From assembly GCA_021772025.1 (NCBI GenBank), contig JAETNT010000009.1, forward strand, positions 1-64,000: a stretch of 64,000 nucleotides of DNA. The letters run 5' to 3'. Below, piece after piece: positions 1 to 6,489 of the stretch. The stretch's first letter is position 1; each line of letters begins with the position of its first letter. This stretch comes from Enterocloster bolteae (GTDB lineage: Bacteria; Bacillota; Clostridia; Lachnospirales; Lachnospiraceae). The notes below the pieces were generated by a model. That model searched no databases. It was not told the DNA's origin and saw only the letters and a program-made list of their open reading frames with translations. The position numbers and the translations under genes are program-made.

Positions 1-139
1 AAAGCGTTGAAAACTTGTTTTCATAAGCATTTTTCACTCTGAATCTTCATAGGGCGGACGCCCGGCGCTTCTTGTCCGCAGTATGCGGGCAAGAAGATGC
101 ATGGCTGAACTGTTACTCATACCCGTCTGAACTGCTACG
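1..139. other. Left-edge intergenic DNA with hairpin and short direct repeat
   Basis: No gene is seen. Positions 68-96 form a near-perfect 13-bp stem with a 3-nt loop (CTTCTTGTCCGCA against TGCGGGCAAGAAG, one G-T pair). It lies just downstream of the minus-strand ferredoxin gene that ends at 140 and may be its transcription terminator, although no T-run follows. A degenerate direct repeat, CTGAACTGTTACTCATAC at 105-122 and CTGAACTGCTACGTCATAC at 127-145, reaches into the stop codon of that gene. Its origin is unknown. Confidence 0.4.
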
Positions 140-625
140 TCATACTTTCTTTTCTATATTTTCATTAAATTTAATTGTATGAAGCAGTGCGTCCACCACA
201 TCCGCAGGAATATCAGGATAGGATTTAATTTGCTCCAAAAATTCCTTTGTGTTGGCACTTTGCGGAAGCATAAAGCCTGCCTCCCGGCAAAGGTCTTCTG
301 CCATAAGGCGCGATGATTTTACTACCGCAGCCGAAAGTGTATCCGGCAACTGAGAGGCTATATTTTCAGCTTTTGATTTACTCTGAATAAGAGCACGTAA
401 CGCTTCTACTACTTTATCTGTTTTTGGCTGCTGCGGGGGTAATTCTTTCGGCATCATAGAGATAGCACCTGAAGGACAAGCCTCGGCACATACACCGCAG
501 CCGATGCACTTATTCGAATCAATAATACTGTCTTCTGTATCAGCAGCGCCGGTAGGGCAAACATAAAGGCAAAGGCAATCTTTTGTGCAAAGTCTTATAT
601 TCCGTACTGCATATTTATCTGCCAT
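140..625 (-). CDS. 4Fe-4S ferredoxin-type protein
   Basis: This is a probable cytoplasmic electron carrier of 161 aa. The N-terminal 60 residues hold two ferredoxin-type cysteine clusters. The second is canonical (CIGCGVCAEACP). The first has shifted spacing (CTKDCLCLYVCP, C-x3-C-x-C-x3-C instead of C-x2-C-x2-C-x3-C), so the first cluster may be atypical. The remaining 100 residues are helical, have no recognised domain, and may be a partner-binding region. The start codon overlaps the stop of the upstream rubredoxin-like gene (TAATG), so the two are translationally coupled. Transcription probably starts from the Crp/Fnr-type promoter at 1265-1305. The electron donor and acceptor are unknown. 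Confidence 0.75.
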   Translation of the reverse strand: MADKYAVRNIRLCTKDCLCLYVCPTGAADTEDSIIDSNKCIGCGVCAEACPSGAISMMPKELPPQQPKTDKVVEALRALIQSKSKAENIASQLPDTLSAAVVKSSRLMAEDLCREAGFMLPQSANTKEFLEQIKSYPDIPADVVDALLHTIKFNENIEKKV

Positions 626-1242
626 TATCTTGCACCTCCTTCTATTCTTTCAAACTTCCACGCAGGAACTTTGCATACAGGGCAAAGCTCTGGCGGCTCG
701 CCGCCTACGAATACAAATCCGCAGATCGTACAGACGTATACGGATGTGTTCTCGAGCATTTTGTCACCCTCTGCCTCATAACGGGTGAGAAGAGACTGCA
801 GCATTCTTGTTACCTTTTCCGCCCACACCTGGCAACGAAGCGCACCGCGATCAGGCTGCTCACCGGCAACTGCCTTCCCGTAAGGGAAACCTGCTGAAAT
901 ATCTTTATCAAATAATTCAAGCAATTTCTCTGTACTTGCATTGCTGACAGGCTCTGCTTTTTGATGGAAGAACTCTGCAAGTTTTTGGAAGTTCCCGGCT
1001 TCTTCAGGCATATATTGCTTTTCGCACCCTCTTGCAAGGTTTGAGCAAATGATGCTCATCTCCATTGGAGATAATTCTTTTTCTGTGTGCGGCTTTTCAA
1101 GGATCGCTTCTACTTCAGGAGTTTCCTCTTTCAACACAAAAGCCGCCTTACCCACACCGCAAAGCGGACACTTAAAGTCATCGGGCAATTCTCCATTGGT
1201 TTCATGTATATATCCGCAGACTGTACAAATATATTTCTTCAC
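625..1242 (-). CDS. Rubredoxin-type protein with two rubredoxin domains
   Basis: The 205-aa protein begins with a rubredoxin-like iron site (CTVCGYIHE and CPLCGVG, residues 6-31) and ends with a rubrerythrin-style rubredoxin (CTICGFVF and [12 protein letters not shown], about residues 171-198). The helical middle, about residues 50-165, has the size of a ferritin-like domain, but the paired E-x-x-H diiron ligands of true rubrerythrins are not visible, so peroxidase activity is doubtful. The layout resembles rubrerythrin or reverse rubrerythrin with a rubredoxin at each end. It is the first gene of a two-gene operon with the downstream ferredoxin. A role in oxygen or peroxide defence, or as an electron relay, is inferred from the family only. 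Confidence 0.7.
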   Translation of the reverse strand: MKKYICTVCGYIHETNGELPDDFKCPLCGVGKAAFVLKEETPEVEAILEKPHTEKELSPMEMSIICSNLARGCEKQYMPEEAGNFQKLAEFFHQKAEPVSNASTEKLLELFDKDISAGFPYGKAVAGEQPDRGALRCQVWAEKVTRMLQSLLTRYEAEGDKMLENTSVYVCTICGFVFVGGEPPELCPVCKVPAWKFERIEGGAR

Positions 1243-1264
1243 TCTATCGCCTCCTTTTTATGAA

Positions 1265-1305
1265 AGAATAATATATTGCGGAATACAATTCCGTGATGTT
1301 ATCAC
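1265..1305 (-). promoter_or_regulatory. Promoter with Crp/Fnr-type box upstream of rubredoxin operon
   Basis: The 13-bp palindrome GTGATGTTATCAC (1293-1305) lies upstream of the rubredoxin gene. A minus-strand -10-like TATTCT (1265-1270) is centred 31.5 bp from the palindrome centre. This places the box near -41, where class II Crp/Fnr activators bind. The same geometry recurs at 3386-3426. The Crp/Fnr-type protein at 1866-2525 is the obvious candidate to bind it. Confidence 0.6.
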
Positions 1306-1325
1306 ATTAAAAACGCGTCAGTTCT

Positions 1326-1676
1326 TCAAATTTGTTTACGGCGGTGTCTTCTGCACCCGCCGCAGCCGCAATATTCTTCTTTGCCGTCACACAGCTTAAA
1401 GTCGCCGCCTTCTATTTTCAACGGCAATCCGCCCACAAGCGCCTCTGCTAATTTCTTTCGAGCAGAGTCATAGATCAGTTGTATGGTTGTTCTTGCAACC
1501 TGCATATATCTGCCGCACTCCTCCTGAGAAAATCCTTGCTTATCAATTAAACGGATAGCTTCATACTCGTCAACAGACAACACTATCGCAGACCGGTACA
1601 AATGTTCCCCTATAGGCTGAAATTCCCTAATTTCGGGTATTTGACAGACCTTTCTGCATTTTCTTGGCCTCGCCAT
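1326..1676 (-). CDS. DUF134 family DNA-binding protein
   Basis: This 116-aa protein matches the DUF134 family: an N-terminal MARPRKCRKVC segment, a helix-turn-helix in the middle (about residues 35-80, DEYEAIRLIDKQGFSQEECGRYM then VARTTIQLIY), and a Cys-rich C-terminus (CDGKEEYCGCGGC). The family is predicted to bind DNA, and the cysteines suggest metal or iron-sulfur sensing, which is inference. The ribosome binding site GAGGTG sits 7 nt before the ATG. The gene is divergent from the Crp/Fnr-type regulator and shares the symmetric promoter region at 1695-1760. Predicted transcription begins only about a dozen bases before the start codon. It may regulate itself and its neighbour. Confidence 0.75.
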   Translation of the reverse strand: MARPRKCRKVCQIPEIREFQPIGEHLYRSAIVLSVDEYEAIRLIDKQGFSQEECGRYMQVARTTIQLIYDSARKKLAEALVGGLPLKIEGGDFKLCDGKEEYCGCGGCRRHRRKQI

Positions 1677-1694
1677 TTTATCACCTCGTCATAT

Positions 1695-1723
1695 ATTATA
1701 ATTTCATTTTTGTCATATGTCAA
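1695..1723 (-). promoter_or_regulatory. Leftward sigma-A promoter of DUF134 gene
   Basis: Read on the minus strand there is a perfect TTGACA (-35, 1718-1723), a 17-nt spacer and a perfect TATAAT (-10, 1695-1700). The -35 lies inside the left arm of the 42-bp inverted repeat, so a protein bound there should block transcription. Confidence 0.8.
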
Positions 1724-1748
1724 TAAAATTATTGACATATGACAAAAA
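1707..1748. repeat. Perfect 20-bp inverted repeat between divergent regulators
   Basis: The left arm (1707-1726) reads TTTTTGTCATATGTCAATAA and is the exact reverse complement of the right arm (1729-1748), with a 2-nt AA spacer. Each arm carries the -35 box of one of the two divergent promoters. The likely role is a shared operator for the DUF134 protein or the Crp/Fnr-type regulator. It does not match the GTGATG-type boxes of the neighbouring redox operons, so a second regulator, plausibly the DUF134 protein, is the better candidate. Confidence 0.8.
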
Positions 1749-1760
1749 CCATATTATACT
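1732..1760 (+). promoter_or_regulatory. Rightward sigma-A promoter of crp/fnr-type gene
   Basis: A perfect TTGACA (1732-1737), a 17-nt spacer and TATACT (1755-1760) lie upstream of the regulator gene. The predicted start near 1767 gives a leader of about 100 nt. The -35 lies in the right arm of the inverted repeat. Confidence 0.8.
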
Positions 1761-1766
1761 AAAACG

Positions 1767-1865
1767 CATGATTGTGAGAGCGCAAAGCGTGGAACAATCC
1801 GTAGGCATCAGGGGGCAAAACGCCTTTTGCCCCCAACATCCGACGCCTAAAAGGAGGCCCTGCTT
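1767..1865 (+). other. Structured 5' leader of crp/fnr-type gene
   Basis: The leader contains a strong hairpin, GGGGGCAAAA (1811-1820) with TTTTGCCCCC (1825-1834), and an outer pairing TAGGC (1802-1806) with GCCTA (1845-1849). This is followed by the AAGGAGG ribosome binding site. The fold could influence translation. It does not match a riboswitch class I can name. Confidence 0.5.
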
Positions 1866-2525
1866 ATGAATCATCTGACATACTTACCCGTATTTGATAA
1901 ATTGACAAAATCACAGCAGAATGCACTGACAAATGCGGCTTTTATCCGTAAATTCAGCAAAAATGAACTCTTGCATGGCAGCTCCCAAGATTGCACAGGA
2001 CTTATCCTTATACTGTCCGGTCAGATTCGTGCCTTTACCATATCCGATGACGGCAGAGAGATTACGATGTACCGCCTTTTTGAGCGTGATATTTGCCTTT
2101 TCTCCGCCTCCTGTATCCTGAACAGCATTCAATTTGATATAACCATTACCGCAGAGAAGGATACTGAGGTTTTGGTTATCCCATCGGAAGTCTATAAGAG
2201 TATTATGGAGGTTTCCGCACCACTTGCCAATTACACCAACGAGGTGATGGCAAGCCGCTTTTCAGATGTAATGTGGCTGATAGACCAGGTGATGTGGAAG
2301 AGCTTTGATAAAAGGCTTGCAGATTTTCTTTTGAATGAAACCAATATTGAAGGTTCCAGCACTCTTAAAATTACCCATGAAACAATCGGCAACCACTTGG
2401 GTAATCCCCGTGAAGTGGTAACACGAATGCTAAGGTATTTCGTAAGCGAAGGGCTTGTTTCACTCTCCCGTGGAACGATTGAGGTTATAGACAAAAACGG
2501 ACTTAGAAAAATTGCAGATGAATAG
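1866..2525 (+). CDS. Crp/Fnr family transcriptional regulator
   Basis: This 219-aa protein has an N-terminal cyclic-nucleotide-binding-like beta-roll (about residues 10-120), a dimerisation helix, and a C-terminal Crp-type winged helix (about 145-215). The recognition helix NPREVVTRML keeps the R-E-x-x-x-R pattern that reads GTGA half-sites in the Crp family. This fits the GTGATG-N-ATCAC boxes at 1293 and 3414. It lacks an N-terminal cysteine cluster like that of FNR (only Cys43, Cys77 and Cys83), so an oxygen-labile iron-sulfur sensor of the FNR type is unlikely. The effector is unknown. It probably activates the flanking rubredoxin and ferredoxin operons. Confidence 0.85.
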   Translation: MNHLTYLPVFDKLTKSQQNALTNAAFIRKFSKNELLHGSSQDCTGLILILSGQIRAFTISDDGREITMYRLFERDICLFSASCILNSIQFDITITAEKDTEVLVIPSEVYKSIMEVSAPLANYTNEVMASRFSDVMWLIDQVMWKSFDKRLADFLLNETNIEGSSTLKITHETIGNHLGNPREVVTRMLRYFVSEGLVSLSRGTIEVIDKNGLRKIADE

Positions 2526-2531
2526 CGGGCT

Positions 2532-2544
2532 GTGATGTCATCAC
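2532..2544. promoter_or_regulatory. Third GTGATG-N-CATCAC box at convergent gene ends
   Basis: GTGATGTCATCAC is identical to the box at 3414-3426. It lies just after the crp/fnr-type stop codon and overlaps the stop region of the convergent NapH-like gene. No -10 element stands at the spacing seen at the other two boxes in either direction. It may be a decoy, a roadblock or chance. Confidence 0.35.
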
Positions 2545-3131
2545 TTATTGCTTTTTCTGTTCCTTAATTTGCAGATTGCCTGTGTCATCGTTCCCATCGG
2601 ACAGAAAGCGCACCATGTTCTTGGCTTAAAAAAAGTCATAACAATGAAACCGATTAAAAGCGATGTAAGCATCAGGCTGTAAAACCCGAAACTGAACTGC
2701 GCCACCCAATCCGGCAATGTGCCTCCCGAATATGTCCATCCCCATGGAACACGGAATGTCCAAAATAGTTTGATTGCTTCACGCAAATTTTCTGCACCAC
2801 TTGCCACAAGGCAGGTTTGAAAGACCATATTTCCGAACATGGCAAGAAAAAATATCAGAAAAGCGTATCGAAACCATTTGGAAGCCATCCATTTCGGCGT
2901 AGGCTTGTTTCGGGAACATTTGAAATCACCGCCCAGTTTACAATATAATTGCCCTCTGCCGCAAAGATGGTTACAGAAAAACTTATTGCCGCCGAACACC
3001 GCAAGTATAATTGGAAGCAAGAAATCAATCATACCAAGCCATGCGAAGAGAATATTGAAAAATCCGAGTGCGAAATATATGATTGACCATATCCATAAAT
3101 AGTCATACCAGTGTTTTTTCTTTGTTTTCAT
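2541..3131 (-). CDS. NapH-like membrane 4Fe-4S protein
   Basis: This 196-aa membrane protein has about four to five hydrophobic segments (near residues 12-50, 88-112 and 145-170) and cysteine motifs typical of the NapH/RnfD-associated polyferredoxin family: CNHLCGRGQLYC near residue 52 and CAFCPMG near the C-terminus. Such proteins pass electrons between membrane quinols or flavins and soluble iron-sulfur partners. The start codon overlaps the stop of the upstream 2x4Fe-4S ferredoxin (ATGA), so the two are coupled. The partner enzyme is not in the window. Expression is probably driven by the Crp/Fnr-type promoter at 3386-3426. Confidence 0.7.
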   Translation of the reverse strand: MKTKKKHWYDYLWIWSIIYFALGFFNILFAWLGMIDFLLPIILAVFGGNKFFCNHLCGRGQLYCKLGGDFKCSRNKPTPKWMASKWFRYAFLIFFLAMFGNMVFQTCLVASGAENLREAIKLFWTFRVPWGWTYSGGTLPDWVAQFSFGFYSLMLTSLLIGFIVMTFFKPRTWCAFCPMGTMTQAICKLRNRKSNK

Positions 3132-3331
3132 ATGCTCACCCTGCTTTCTCTCTTAATACTGTTTGCCGGACAGGCCCTTTCGCACTTTCCGCATCCTACG
3201 CATTTGTCTTCTGCAACCTTTGCAAAGCATCCTTTATGTACTTTTATTGCCCCTAATGGACAAACTATCTCACAAGCACCGCAGGCAACGCAAAGTGTTT
3301 TATCTACAGTCGCATATTGTTTAGATGCCAT
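3128..3331 (-). CDS. 2x[4Fe-4S] ferredoxin
   Basis: This is a small bacterial-type ferredoxin with two canonical clusters, CVACGACEIVCP and CVGCGKCERACP. The start at 3331 (MASKQYATVD) is preferred over an upstream ATG at 3349 because AGGAGG lies about 8 nt before it, giving 67 aa. It overlaps the NapH-like gene by 4 bp and is the first gene of that operon. It probably supplies or accepts electrons for the membrane protein. Confidence 0.85.
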   Translation of the reverse strand: MASKQYATVDKTLCVACGACEIVCPLGAIKVHKGCFAKVAEDKCVGCGKCERACPANSIKRESRVSI

Positions 3332-3385
3332 TTTCATTCCTCCTAGCATAATACGTCTATTGGATACTTATTTATTAATAGGGTT

Positions 3386-3426
3386 ATTATATCAATTTTC
3401 CCTACCGCCTTCCGTGATGTCATCAC
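3386..3426 (-). promoter_or_regulatory. Promoter with Crp/Fnr-type box upstream of ferredoxin/NapH-like operon
   Basis: The perfect 13-bp palindrome GTGATGTCATCAC (3414-3426) is centred 31.5 bp from a perfect minus-strand TATAAT (3386-3391), placing the box near -41. There is no good -35, as expected for an activator-dependent promoter. Confidence 0.65.
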
Positions 3427-3744
3427 ATAAAAGAGTATACCTGCTCACTACAGAGTAGATTTATTATTCCACGTTTTTTCTCACATACCCAAATGCGGGA
3501 AGCATATTAAGCATACACTGACAACCTGTGCTGTATTCTTCTATAGCCATACCCGTTCTATACAATGGATTCTGAAAGGCGGAGGCACTCCGGGACAAGC
3601 TGGCCCGAAGTGCGGGCAGATCTTTCCGACAGATTGAAAGCTGAATAAAAAGATACCTGGATACTTGTAGTACTATTTACTCAGCTTTATCATCTAATTT
3701 TAAAACTTTGCTTGGATTTCTGATTACAATAATTAATTTTTTTC
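3427..3744. other. Intergenic stretch between redox island and sugar operon
   Basis: No convincing gene is present. The only clear structure is the hairpin at 3637-3688, described separately. The stretch marks the boundary between the redox island and the sugar operon. No insertion sequence, tRNA or integrase was seen. Confidence 0.5.
3637..3688 (-). terminator. Probable terminator of sugar operon
   Basis: A 13-bp stem with one mismatch (AAAGCTGAATAAA at 3637-3649 with TTTACTCAGCTTT at 3676-3688) lies about 60 bp downstream of the aldolase stop codon. The loop is long (26 nt) and the T-run is weak, so this is tentative. Confidence 0.4.
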
Positions 3745-4521
3745 TTACGCTTCTAACACCCCCAAAGTTGACAGCCTATGCTCTATTCCCCGTTTAAGCA
3801 GCTCCATATCCGATGCCAGATAGAAACAATTAATGCCGTTTTTCCGGGCTGCCTCTATGTCAGCTTCTTCAAATGCCTTATCTAAAGCGCTTTTTCCCGA
3901 TGCTGCTATTTTTTTATAAATCTCTTCTTTTAACTTAATAACGCTTTGGTGTTTTGTTTCCCCTGGTACATTACATGCGTAGGTCAAATCCATGGTTCCC
4001 ACAGATAAAAAGTCCACCTCCCTAATCTTTAAAATCTCATCTAGCTCCTCAATAGCCGACTGGGTTTCGATGATTACCCCTATAATGGTATTCTGATTTT
4101 CTATACCTGGGAAAGCTTTCAGGTCTTTTATCTTCAGGCCATATCCATTACTTCTGGACTCGGTACTGACTCCTCTTTTTCCAATGGGGGCGTATTTTAC
4201 CGCATTTACCAGTTCCTTTACCTGCTTTGCGTCTCTGGCATCTGCCAGAAGAATCCCTCCGGCTCCCGCGTCTAAAAGCCTTCCGATTTTTTCCTGGTCT
4301 ACCCGGGAGACGCGAATCAGACAAGATGTTTTGGTATTATTTGTAATTCGAAGAATTTGTGTGATCATTTCTTCCGGAAATACATAGTGCTCTTGATCAA
4401 TCACCAGCAGATCAATTCCCTCTGCCACCATCAATTCCGCTGCCGTAGGGTCCGGAATCCGCAAAAATACACTGGTAATTTCCTGCTTTTCTTTTAACTT
4501 TCTTTTCACCTGATTTTCCAT
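3745..4521 (-). CDS. HpcH/HpaI family aldolase
   Basis: This 258-aa protein belongs to the class II, metal-dependent HpcH/HpaI aldolase family, which cleaves 2-keto-3-deoxy or 4-hydroxy-2-oxo acids to pyruvate (or oxaloacetate) plus an aldehyde. Visible family features are the base histidine in DQEH (residues about 43-46), the arginine in CLIRVSRVD, the AGAGGILLAD stretch, the metal glutamate in VIIETQSA, and GTMDLTYA with the second metal ligand. It is the last gene of the operon, 3 bp after the lactonase. It probably performs the final carbon-carbon cleavage of the pathway. The exact substrate cannot be read from sequence. Confidence 0.8.
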   Translation of the reverse strand: MENQVKRKLKEKQEITSVFLRIPDPTAAELMVAEGIDLLVIDQEHYVFPEEMITQILRITNNTKTSCLIRVSRVDQEKIGRLLDAGAGGILLADARDAKQVKELVNAVKYAPIGKRGVSTESRSNGYGLKIKDLKAFPGIENQNTIIGVIIETQSAIEELDEILKIREVDFLSVGTMDLTYACNVPGETKHQSVIKLKEEIYKKIAASGKSALDKAFEEADIEAARKNGINCFYLASDMELLKRGIEHRLSTLGVLEA

Positions 4522-4524
4522 ATC

Positions 4525-5604
4525 TTATTCTGCCTTCGCCAAAGCGACACATGCAGGAGCCGGGACAGAGTAAGTATTATAATTTTGCCCGAAAGCCCCG
4601 GTGAAGCTATCCCGTTCCAGTACAGCCAGGTTGTCCGATTCTTTGTTGGCCACTATGACCGTCTTTTCCCCTGGCCCAAAGCAGATATGCCTGGGGCCGT
4701 TTCCGCCGCAGGGGAACCAGCCAGACGATTTTAAGGTTCCGCTGCTTTCTGAAATTTCAAAAACTCCTATGGAATCATGTCCCCGATTGGAAGAATATAA
4801 AAATTTCCCATCTCCAGAGACAATCATTTCCGCCCCATGGCTAACCTGATTATAATCTTTGGGAAGTCCTGAGATTTTCTGAATTTGTTTTAGCGTCCTT
4901 TCTGTTTTTTCATACTGATACACATAAATATGATTTCCTATCTCTGTGAGAAGGTAAGCCACCGGGAGGAATGGGTGAAAGCAAAAATGTCTTGGGCCTT
5001 CTCCCGGATCTGTTGCTATATAGGGCTGCTTCGGATTTTCTGTAAGTTTTCCGGTTTCTCGGTGAAACTCATAGTTCATCACCTTATCTATACCCAAATC
5101 CGGAACGAACAGCTCTTTTCCATCTGGAGAAAATCTGGCTGAATGAGCGTGAGGACATTCCTGGCGTTTTGGAACAATGCTGCTCCCTTTATGAAAAACC
5201 AAATCTGTCAGTTCCATTTTCCCGTTTTCTTCATAAGAAACCACAGCCACATTTCCGCTGGAATAACCTGCTCCAATGAGATAGTTTCCCACCGGATCAA
5301 AACACACATGGGCACATTTGGAGCCTGTTGCGGTAAGGCTGTCCTTCCACTCCATTTTTCCGTCCCTTGTTATCTGAAAGGACTGCAGCATCAGGCTGTC
5401 TCTTCTTTCATTTTCTGTAACTACCAGATTGCCCTTAACTGCTAAAAATGCCGGATCAATCTGTCCTTGTCCGCAGCAATCTAAAAACCGGAGTTTATTG
5501 GTATCCGGATCGATCTGGTATACATAAATTCCCCGGCTTCCTGTTATCTTAAGATCGCTGTGGCCGCCTCCCGTATAAGTTCCTACTATTAAGTAATCAT
5601 TCAT
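4525..5604 (-). CDS. Beta-propeller lactonase (6-phosphogluconolactonase-like)
   Basis: This 359-aa cytoplasmic protein belongs to the seven-bladed beta-propeller lactonase family (PF10282 type). Signs are the start YLIVGTYTGG and repeated blade signatures such as CPHAHSARFSPDGKELFVPD, GPRHFCFHP, GDGKFLYSSNRGHDSI and GPRHICFGP. The family hydrolyses sugar lactones. Here it follows a dehydrogenase gene by 12 bp, so it probably opens the lactone that enzyme makes. A second divergent copy lies at 11991-13091 in the same operon. Confidence 0.8.
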   Translation of the reverse strand: MNDYLIVGTYTGGGHSDLKITGSRGIYVYQIDPDTNKLRFLDCCGQGQIDPAFLAVKGNLVVTENERRDSLMLQSFQITRDGKMEWKDSLTATGSKCAHVCFDPVGNYLIGAGYSSGNVAVVSYEENGKMELTDLVFHKGSSIVPKRQECPHAHSARFSPDGKELFVPDLGIDKVMNYEFHRETGKLTENPKQPYIATDPGEGPRHFCFHPFLPVAYLLTEIGNHIYVYQYEKTERTLKQIQKISGLPKDYNQVSHGAEMIVSGDGKFLYSSNRGHDSIGVFEISESSGTLKSSGWFPCGGNGPRHICFGPGEKTVIVANKESDNLAVLERDSFTGAFGQNYNTYSVPAPACVALAKAE

Positions 5605-5616
5605 CGCTTTTTCCTT

Positions 5617-6489
5617 TTAATATTCTGACGCCCATTTCCACTGGCTTTTTTTCTTAATATATCCCCAGGTATAAGCATCTGTTTCTGGTTCTCCAACACT
5701 TTCAGGGAATCCCGGAATCGTTAAGCCCCCGTCTACTAAAAGGGTAGCTCCTGTTATATAGGAAGCCTTATCTGAAGCCAGAAATGCCACTGCCTCGGCG
5801 ATATCCTCCGGATCCCCCTTTCTTCCCAAAGGAATCCGTTGAGAAAAAGCTTCTTTTGCGTCCACTATCTCTTCCGCCATGCCGGACCCTAAAAGCTCTT
5901 CCCTGGTTCTCACCGTAACCGCTCCCGGCTCCACAGCATTTACCCTGATTCCAAAAGGCGCCAGATCCAGGCTGAAGCACTTGGTCATCTGGTTAAGCCC
6001 TGCCTTGAAGCCGCTATATAATCCTGCATTTGGCATAGCCCGCTCCGCTCTCATGGAAGAAATCATAATAATATTTCCGCGAACCTCCCTCTTTGCCATA
6101 TATCTGGCTGCCTCTCGTGTACACAGAATGGTTCCCCGCAGATCCGCCCGCATCAGCTTGTCCATTTCCTCTGTGTCAATGTCCAGCAATCCTCCTCCCA
6201 GTCCCGGACGGATGGCGTTGTTAACCAGCAGGTCCACGCCTCCCAGCTTTTTTACCGCCTCATGAATAAAGCGCTCCGGCGCTCCTTCTTCTTCAAATAT
6301 TGCTTGAAACAGATAACATTCCCTTCCAAAACGTTTTTTGATTTCCTCCGCTGTTTTTTCTGCATAATCCGAATTATTGGCATAGCTGACAGCTAAATCA
6401 TATCCTTCACTGGCAAGCTTTAAGGAGATTCCTGCGCCTATTCCTCTCCCGCCGCCGCTGACAATTGCTTTTTTCCTCTCTGTCATCAT
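5617..6489 (-). CDS. Short-chain dehydrogenase/reductase (copy 1)
   Basis: This 290-aa classical SDR has the dinucleotide motif SGGGRGIG (residues about 10-17), the NNA motif, a catalytic Ser in MISSMRAE, and YSGFK as the Y-x-x-x-K pair. Compared with usual 250-aa SDRs it carries a C-terminal extension of about 30 residues after VDGGLTIPG, and the second SDR of the operon has a similar tail. It probably oxidises a sugar or sugar acid using NAD(P). The start ATGATG overlaps the permease stop by 4 bp, with AGGAGG-like GGAGG upstream. Confidence 0.8.
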   Translation of the reverse strand: MMTERKKAIVSGGGRGIGAGISLKLASEGYDLAVSYANNSDYAEKTAEEIKKRFGRECYLFQAIFEEEGAPERFIHEAVKKLGGVDLLVNNAIRPGLGGGLLDIDTEEMDKLMRADLRGTILCTREAARYMAKREVRGNIIMISSMRAERAMPNAGLYSGFKAGLNQMTKCFSLDLAPFGIRVNAVEPGAVTVRTREELLGSGMAEEIVDAKEAFSQRIPLGRKGDPEDIAEAVAFLASDKASYITGATLLVDGGLTIPGFPESVGEPETDAYTWGYIKKKSQWKWASEY

